From Mycosarcoma maydis (taxonomy: Eukaryota > Basidiomycota > Ustilaginomycetes > Ustilaginales), in assembly GCF_000328475.2 (NCBI RefSeq), contig NC_026479.1, positions 1,550,001-1,614,000 of the forward strand: DNA of 64,000 nucleotides. Direction: 5' to 3'. Shown here piece by piece: positions 59,437 through 64,000 of the stretch. The stretch's first letter is position 1. Each line of letters opens with the position of its first letter. The translations under genes and the position numbers were made by a program. The notes beneath the pieces are model-generated. The model was not told where the DNA came from and made no database searches. It worked only from the letters and a program-made list of their open reading frames with translations.

Positions 59437-62211
59437 ATGTCACAAACAGCAGATTCCTCCCCCAGAGGCTCCAACTCCCCTTCACCATACCCTTACCAAC
59501 GGCCAACCGGCGCAAGTACCATCGATGGTATTGCAGCATCCGCTCGTGCCGGCCCTTCCTCTTGTACCCACTTGGTGGACACCGACATGCACGATCGTTC
59601 CGAGTCTCCCGCCGACTTTGCCGCTCGCCACGGTGCTCCTCTTGCTCGTCCACCGCCTTCGCCTTCAAGCACATCTGTCTCGGATGATGGCGTTGCCCAG
59701 CCTGACTTTGCCGACCTCGCCTCTATAGACGATGCAGACACCCAAACGCGTTCTGTCGAGCGTTCCTTTGATCCCTCGGCTGTCCGTCTCTCTCGCCGTG
59801 GTACTCTCGTACCCGCCTCCCCCACCTCTTCCAACGGCACATGGAGCTTCCAAGACGCCCCGCAAAGTACCGCATCCAATCTCCCACACGAGATCCTGCT
59901 GCACATCTTTCAGTACCTCGTCCTCTATCCACCTGATCTGCTCTCCTGTCTGCTCGTCTGCAAATCTTGGTGCTTGAATGGCGTCGAGCTGCTATGGTAT
60001 CGTCCCGCTCTCTTCAAGATCTCGTCGCTTTTCAAACTGGTCGGCGTCATTCGCAAACCCGAGCAGCTCTTCCCTTACGCCCAGTTTGTCCGCAGGCTCA
60101 ACTTCACCTTGCTTGCCAACCAGCTCGAGGATCAGCTCTTCCTCATGATGTCCGCATGCACCCGACTCGAGAGGCTCACCCTAGCCGGCTGCTCCAACAT
60201 CACCGACGCTACCCTCGTCAAAGTATTCCAAAACACCCCGCAACTTGTCGCCATCGATCTCACCGACGTAGCCAACATCACCGACAACACACTGCTCACA
60301 CTTGCCGCAAACTGTCCCAAGGCGCAAGGCATCAACTTGACCGGCTGCAAGAACATTTCCTCGCACGGTGTCGCCGAGCTTGCGCGTAACTGCAAGCGTC
60401 TGAAGCGAGTCAAGCTGTGTGCATGTGAAAACATTGGCGATGAGGCGCTCCTCGCCCTTACCGAGCACTGCCCTTCTTTGTTGGAAATCGACCTGATTCA
60501 CTGCCCCAAGGTCTCGGACAAGTCGCTCAGACAAATGTGGTCACGAAGCTTCCAGATGCGTGAGCTCAGGCTGGCGCACTGCAACAACCTCACCGACAAC
60601 GCTTTTCCCTCGGCCCGTGGCACCACGGGTGTCCCCATGTTGGGCACCTCACATTCCCAAAGCTCGCGTTCAGCCATTCCCGCCGCCTCAGCATACACCA
60701 CCGATTCCGCCCCAACAAGTCGAGGCGAGTCGCCCAGTGTCAACATGCCATTCGACGCCGTTCGCGACGGTGTCCTCCTCACACGCTCAGCCAGCATTCC
60801 CAACGATATGGCGCAAAACCGCCTCTTTGAACATCTGCGCATCCTCGACCTCACCGCCTGCACCTCGATCTCGGACGACGCCGTCGAAGGCATCATTGCC
60901 AATGTACCACGTCTCAAGAACCTAGCGCTTACCAAATGCACTCGTCTCACCGACGAGGCGCTGTACAGCATCGCCAAACTCGGAAAAAATTTGCATTATC
61001 TCCATCTCGGCCACGTCTCCAACATTACCGATCGTGCCGTCACCCACCTCGCACGCTCCTGCACCCGGCTGCGCTACATCGACGTTGCCTGCTGTCCCAA
61101 TCTCACGGACCTCTCGATCACCGAGATCGCCAACAACATGCCCAAGCTTCGTCGCATCGGTCTTGTCAAGGTGGTCAACCTTACCGATCAAGCCATTTAC
61201 GGCCTTGTCGATCGTTACGACTCGCTGGAACGCATTCATCTATCCTACTGCGAAAACGTCTCGGTCCCTGCCATCTTTTGCGTGTTGCAGAGGCTAGACC
61301 GTTTGACGCACCTCAGTCTGACGGGCGTGCCTGCGTTCAGGAGGCCTGAGCTGCAGGCCATGTGCCGGGCGCCACCCAAGGATTTCAACGATCACCAGAG
61401 GCAAGCGTTCTGCGTATACAGCGGCAAAGGCGTGAACGATCTGCGCAAGTATCTGCAGCATGTTTACAGCGATGAACAGCTAGCCGCAGAGTTTGGACAG
61501 CTTGAGCCCAGGGCGATGAACGCCCTGGGTGGATTTGGCGAGCACCCTGGCGCCGAGACTGCGATGAGCCAATGGACCGCGCACCACGCACACTATGCGC
61601 CCGCAACGTTTGGTGGGGGGCCGGGAGCAGCAGGCATAGCATACGCGCATGCTCAGCCGCATGCTCCGCCGCAACCTGGCGCGCCACCGCTCGGCCTGGT
61701 TGGAGGGGCGCCAGCGCCAGCACCCATCGCGGCGGGTCTGTACCATCCGACTGCTGGTGGCATACACCACGCGGGCGCCGGAGCGGGTATCACACGTCGC
61801 AGACAGCTCACCACAGCTGAGCAAATGTACTTTGAACAGCAACGTCAGCTGGCTCGATACGCAAATGCACGTCGCGCCGCCCAAGACGCCACGCTGCTCA
61901 ATCGATCTGCCTCGACCGACGGCGCGAATCGGCGTGTGCTCGCCGAGGCGCAGGAGGCAAGGAATCCGGGCATGCCGTTGGTGGCAAGCGCCCAGTCTGC
62001 TGCAGCACATGCCATGCTCCAAGATGATGTCGACCAAGCAGACAGATACGACGACGAGATGCAAGAGTATGGTACACCCGAACAGCCTGTACATCAAGAG
62101 CAGTGGCAGCGTGCAACAGACGCAGCCGACGCACCCGCACCCGCACCGCCACAAGATACGACACCGGATCGCGAGCAACTGCGCACACTCCGAGGCGCAC
62201 GATTTGCGTAA
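59437..62211 (+). CDS. GRR1: F-box/LRR protein GRR1 (SCF ubiquitin ligase receptor)
   Basis: A 924-residue substrate receptor of the SCF-Grr1 E3 ligase, controlling glucose response and G1 cyclin turnover. A disordered Ser/Pro-rich N terminus is followed by the F-box (about 147-192, ASNLPHEILLHIFQYLV with SCLLVCKSWCLNGVELLWYR) and a large set of leucine-rich repeats of the CC (Cys-containing) type: LERLTLAGCSNITDATLVKV, INLTGCKNISSHGVAELA, LKRVKLCACENIGDEALLAL and, after a spacer of about 90 residues, LKNLALTKCTRLTDEALYSI and LRYIDVACCPNLTDLSITEI. Tail is Gly/Ala/Pro-rich. Start ATG at 59437 (MSQTADSSPRGS). Single exon. Confidence 0.93.
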   Translation: MSQTADSSPRGSNSPSPYPYQRPTGASTIDGIAASARAGPSSCTHLVDTDMHDRSESPADFAARHGAPLARPPPSPSSTSVSDDGVAQPDFADLASIDDADTQTRSVERSFDPSAVRLSRRGTLVPASPTSSNGTWSFQDAPQSTASNLPHEILLHIFQYLVLYPPDLLSCLLVCKSWCLNGVELLWYRPALFKISSLFKLVGVIRKPEQLFPYAQFVRRLNFTLLANQLEDQLFLMMSACTRLERLTLAGCSNITDATLVKVFQNTPQLVAIDLTDVANITDNTLLTLAANCPKAQGINLTGCKNISSHGVAELARNCKRLKRVKLCACENIGDEALLALTEHCPSLLEIDLIHCPKVSDKSLRQMWSRSFQMRELRLAHCNNLTDNAFPSARGTTGVPMLGTSHSQSSRSAIPAASAYTTDSAPTSRGESPSVNMPFDAVRDGVLLTRSASIPNDMAQNRLFEHLRILDLTACTSISDDAVEGIIANVPRLKNLALTKCTRLTDEALYSIAKLGKNLHYLHLGHVSNITDRAVTHLARSCTRLRYIDVACCPNLTDLSITEIANNMPKLRRIGLVKVVNLTDQAIYGLVDRYDSLERIHLSYCENVSVPAIFCVLQRLDRLTHLSLTGVPAFRRPELQAMCRAPPKDFNDHQRQAFCVYSGKGVNDLRKYLQHVYSDEQLAAEFGQLEPRAMNALGGFGEHPGAETAMSQWTAHHAHYAPATFGGGPGAAGIAYAHAQPHAPPQPGAPPLGLVGGAPAPAPIAAGLYHPTAGGIHHAGAGAGITRRRQLTTAEQMYFEQQRQLARYANARRAAQDATLLNRSASTDGANRRVLAEAQEARNPGMPLVASAQSAAAHAMLQDDVDQADRYDDEMQEYGTPEQPVHQEQWQRATDAADAPAPAPPQDTTPDREQLRTLRGARFA

Positions 62212-62395
62212 ATGCTCGCACCGTCTCGATCGGACCATGATGCCCTTGTACTTCAGTCGCACGCACTCCTGAAACCACACACAGATGTGAGCACGCTTCT
62301 GAATTCGTGATTCGTGATTCGTGAATGCGACCAAGCGTGGACTGTACGTGCCACGGGCGAGGCTGATGACAGGAAGAAGCAGAGACGCGAGCGCG
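62212..62395. other. Convergent spacer GRR1 / SNF4
   Basis: 184 nt with ATTCGTG x3 at 62303-62323 between two stop codons. Confidence 0.6.
62303..62323. repeat. Heptamer array ATTCGTG x3
   Basis: Three tandem copies followed by AATG, between the GRR1 and SNF4 stop codons. Confidence 0.9.
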
Positions 62396-64000
62396 TCATT
62401 GTGGGGGGAGATGCAACGCTTCGTGTTCGGGGATGGTCTGTGGAGCATCGGGGCCAGTAGAGGCGGACGCGAGGTGAGCCGTACCGTTGGCCTGGTGTTG
62501 ATCGTCATGCTGACTACTTGGTGTGGAGCTGGCGATACTCGTGGCTCTACTAACACCGACGCCGGTGCCGATTCCGCCGACTGAGTCGTCCAGCTTGTGT
62601 TCGCCAATCACGTAGCGTAGAATATCGCTCAAGCATACGATGCCGACCAGCGTGCCTCTAGTTCTGCGGACCGGATCGCCCTTTTCCAACCTGAGCTCGA
62701 ACGGCGTCTTGAGATTATCGCAGAATGCCTGCGTATCTTTCTTGTCACGCAGCCGTTGGTGCTCGACTAAATCGTCGACGTAGCTGTCCAATTCATCCAG
62801 CGCAGTCGTTTGGTCCGATGTCTCGCTCTTCAACGCCACAGCTTCGGGTTCCAGCACCAGCAGCCGGTGGACGCGTCGCTTGCGCAGCAGTGCAAAGATC
62901 GACGCCAGCGAGTCGTCGGGAGAGCACGTCCACACGCCTGAAAAGTCTGGAGCTCTCCGTTCCAGCGCTTGCCGAATCGTGAGATCCAACGACGTATATG
63001 CTCCTGTACGTACCAGTGTAATCACATCCACCGTCTCGTACATATCCACCACGTTGCCTTCTTCGTCCAGGATCGGCACCGCCGATATCCCTCGTTCCGA
63101 AAACATGTGCACTACGTCAAACACCGTTGTGTCCAACGTAGCCGTTGCGATCGGTGCAAACGCGTTTCCCGCCGAACTACCGTCCGCCTCTATACCACCA
63201 CCATTCCAAGCCGAGCACGAAGCGCTGCTCGCGTCCACGTGCCGTCGTGCGCCCTCGTCCGATGCGCCGAGATCGTTGAGTTCGCTCATGTTTAAACTCT
63301 GACCGTTGTCCGTCTTGAGCACGCCCGGTTCGCTCGCATCTGAGCCGCGATGTGATGTAGTACCCGACGCTGCCGCCCTGGAAGCGCGATAGCTCTGACA
63401 GTACGTGCCAATGTTGAGCTGTCGCAAGCTCCTCCACAGCGCCGACGTCTCCCTGCAGTTCATGGCGATGAACTTGAGCACTCGGTACTGCGTCAACACG
63501 GACACCACCGTCTCCATGCCCGTCTGCTCGTCGTAGTCGAGCAGCGGTAGTCGACGTGCATGTGTCTTGATCAGCAGCTGACACGCATCGAACAGCGGTC
63601 GAAGCGGATGCACCGAGAGCAACGGAGGAGGCGGCACGTTGAGTGCCTGCTCTATATCGCGCAACCTTTCGAGTCGGAACTTTTCCACATCTTTGGCAGC
63701 CGAGTCATAGCTCGAGTGGCGGTAGTAGTATTGGATCAGATGGATGATATCGTTGACCGTGAGCATGCCTGCGAATCCGGAAAGCTGGTGCGCTTTGTGC
63801 GAGAGCTTCTTCTTGGCCCCGACGACAGCATCTGCCGTGACGCGTGTGGTTGGACTAATTTTGCCATCGTCATGTGCTGCCTCTGTGTCATTGGTGGACT
63901 GCGTTCGTTCTTGTTCTTGTTCTTGTTCTTGCGTTTGCATTTGCGTTTGTGATTGCGATTCTGATTCGGGTTGATTTGGAGAGTTGCCGAGCAATTCATG
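62396..64000 (-). CDS. SNF4: AMPK/SNF1 gamma subunit SNF4, 5' partial
   Basis: At least 534 residues of the CBS-domain gamma subunit of AMP-activated kinase. The frame is open to the last base of the window, so the start and the first half of CBS1 lie beyond it. Visible: the family stretch LSGFAGMLTVNDIIHLIQYYYR (end of CBS1), RPLFDACQLLIKTHARRLPLLDYDEQT (CBS2), the TTVFDVVHMFSERGISAVPILDEEGNVVDMYE block (CBS3) and DDSLASIFALLRKRRVHRLLVLEP with GIVCLSDILRYVIG (CBS4). Just upstream in the protein is a Q/E-rich, disordered insertion (QSQTQMQTQEQEQEQERTQ) between the CBS1 halves. A long Ser/Gly-rich loop separates CBS2 and CBS3. Convergent with GRR1. Confidence 0.9.
   Translation of the reverse strand, partial: HELLGNSPNQPESESQSQTQMQTQEQEQEQERTQSTNDTEAAHDDGKISPTTRVTADAVVGAKKKLSHKAHQLSGFAGMLTVNDIIHLIQYYYRHSSYDSAAKDVEKFRLERLRDIEQALNVPPPPLLSVHPLRPLFDACQLLIKTHARRLPLLDYDEQTGMETVVSVLTQYRVLKFIAMNCRETSALWRSLRQLNIGTYCQSYRASRAAASGTTSHRGSDASEPGVLKTDNGQSLNMSELNDLGASDEGARRHVDASSASCSAWNGGGIEADGSSAGNAFAPIATATLDTTVFDVVHMFSERGISAVPILDEEGNVVDMYETVDVITLVRTGAYTSLDLTIRQALERRAPDFSGVWTCSPDDSLASIFALLRKRRVHRLLVLEPEAVALKSETSDQTTALDELDSYVDDLVEHQRLRDKKDTQAFCDNLKTPFELRLEKGDPVRRTRGTLVGIVCLSDILRYVIGEHKLDDSVGGIGTGVGVSRATSIASSTPSSQHDDQHQANGTAHLASASTGPDAPQTIPEHEALHLPPQ

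Overview
This is a 64 kb stretch of a fungal nuclear genome, almost certainly a smut fungus (Ustilaginales, the Ustilago/Sporisorium/Pseudozyma group). Reasons: eukaryotic housekeeping genes are packed on both strands; introns are few, short and near the 5' end; both tRNA genes carry an intron at 37/38; and the intergenic DNA is full of short heptamer repeats of the form ATTCGTG / GTGAATC. The genus is an inference; no species-diagnostic marker was identified.

Layout, left to right. VID27 (3' end only, +), splicing factor ISY1 (+), ribosomal protein L18 (-, three exons), a Tra2-like SR splicing protein (+), a carboxylesterase carrying a complete DPH4-type J-domain/zinc-finger module (-), then both subunits of mitochondrial NAD-isocitrate dehydrogenase pointing away from each other (IDH2 -, IDH1 +). 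Next come an uncertain gene (-), the RTP1/TANGO6-type nuclear import factor for RNA polymerase II (+), a CoA-type Nudix hydrolase (-), ESCRT-I VPS37 (+), a secreted or membrane orphan protein (+), glutaryl-CoA dehydrogenase (-), the ER/Golgi adaptor SVP26 (-), helicase DBP8 (+), tRNA-Tyr (-), a small orphan (+), COMPASS subunit BRE2/ASH2 (-), a coiled-coil orphan (+), tRNA-Leu (+), mitoribosomal mL41 (-), ribosome-biogenesis ABC ATPase ARB1 (+), MOB2 (-), DDI1 (+), TIM50 (-), an EFM7/NNT1-like methyltransferase (+), a TMEM70-like mitochondrial protein (+), ARPC3 (-), a GON7-like protein (+), a REB1/TTF1-type Myb factor broken by a 100-N assembly gap (-), a decayed ORF (-), F-box protein GRR1 (+) and AMPK gamma subunit SNF4 (-, 5' end beyond the window).

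There is no operon-like pathway cluster. Two pairs are functionally linked: IDH1/IDH2 form one heteromeric enzyme, and GRR1/SNF4 both belong to glucose signalling. Most other neighbours share only promoters (SVP26/DBP8, mL41/ARB1, MOB2/DDI1, TIM50/EFM7, ARPC3/GON7).

The most unusual object is the gene at 7266..9560: one uninterrupted reading frame in which a full diphthamide-pathway DPH4 module (J domain with HPD plus a CSL zinc finger) sits between the two halves of an alpha/beta-hydrolase. The second notable signal is the dispersed heptamer family that occupies nearly every intergenic space in direct and inverted orientation. No CRISPR array, prophage, intact transposon or rRNA was seen.
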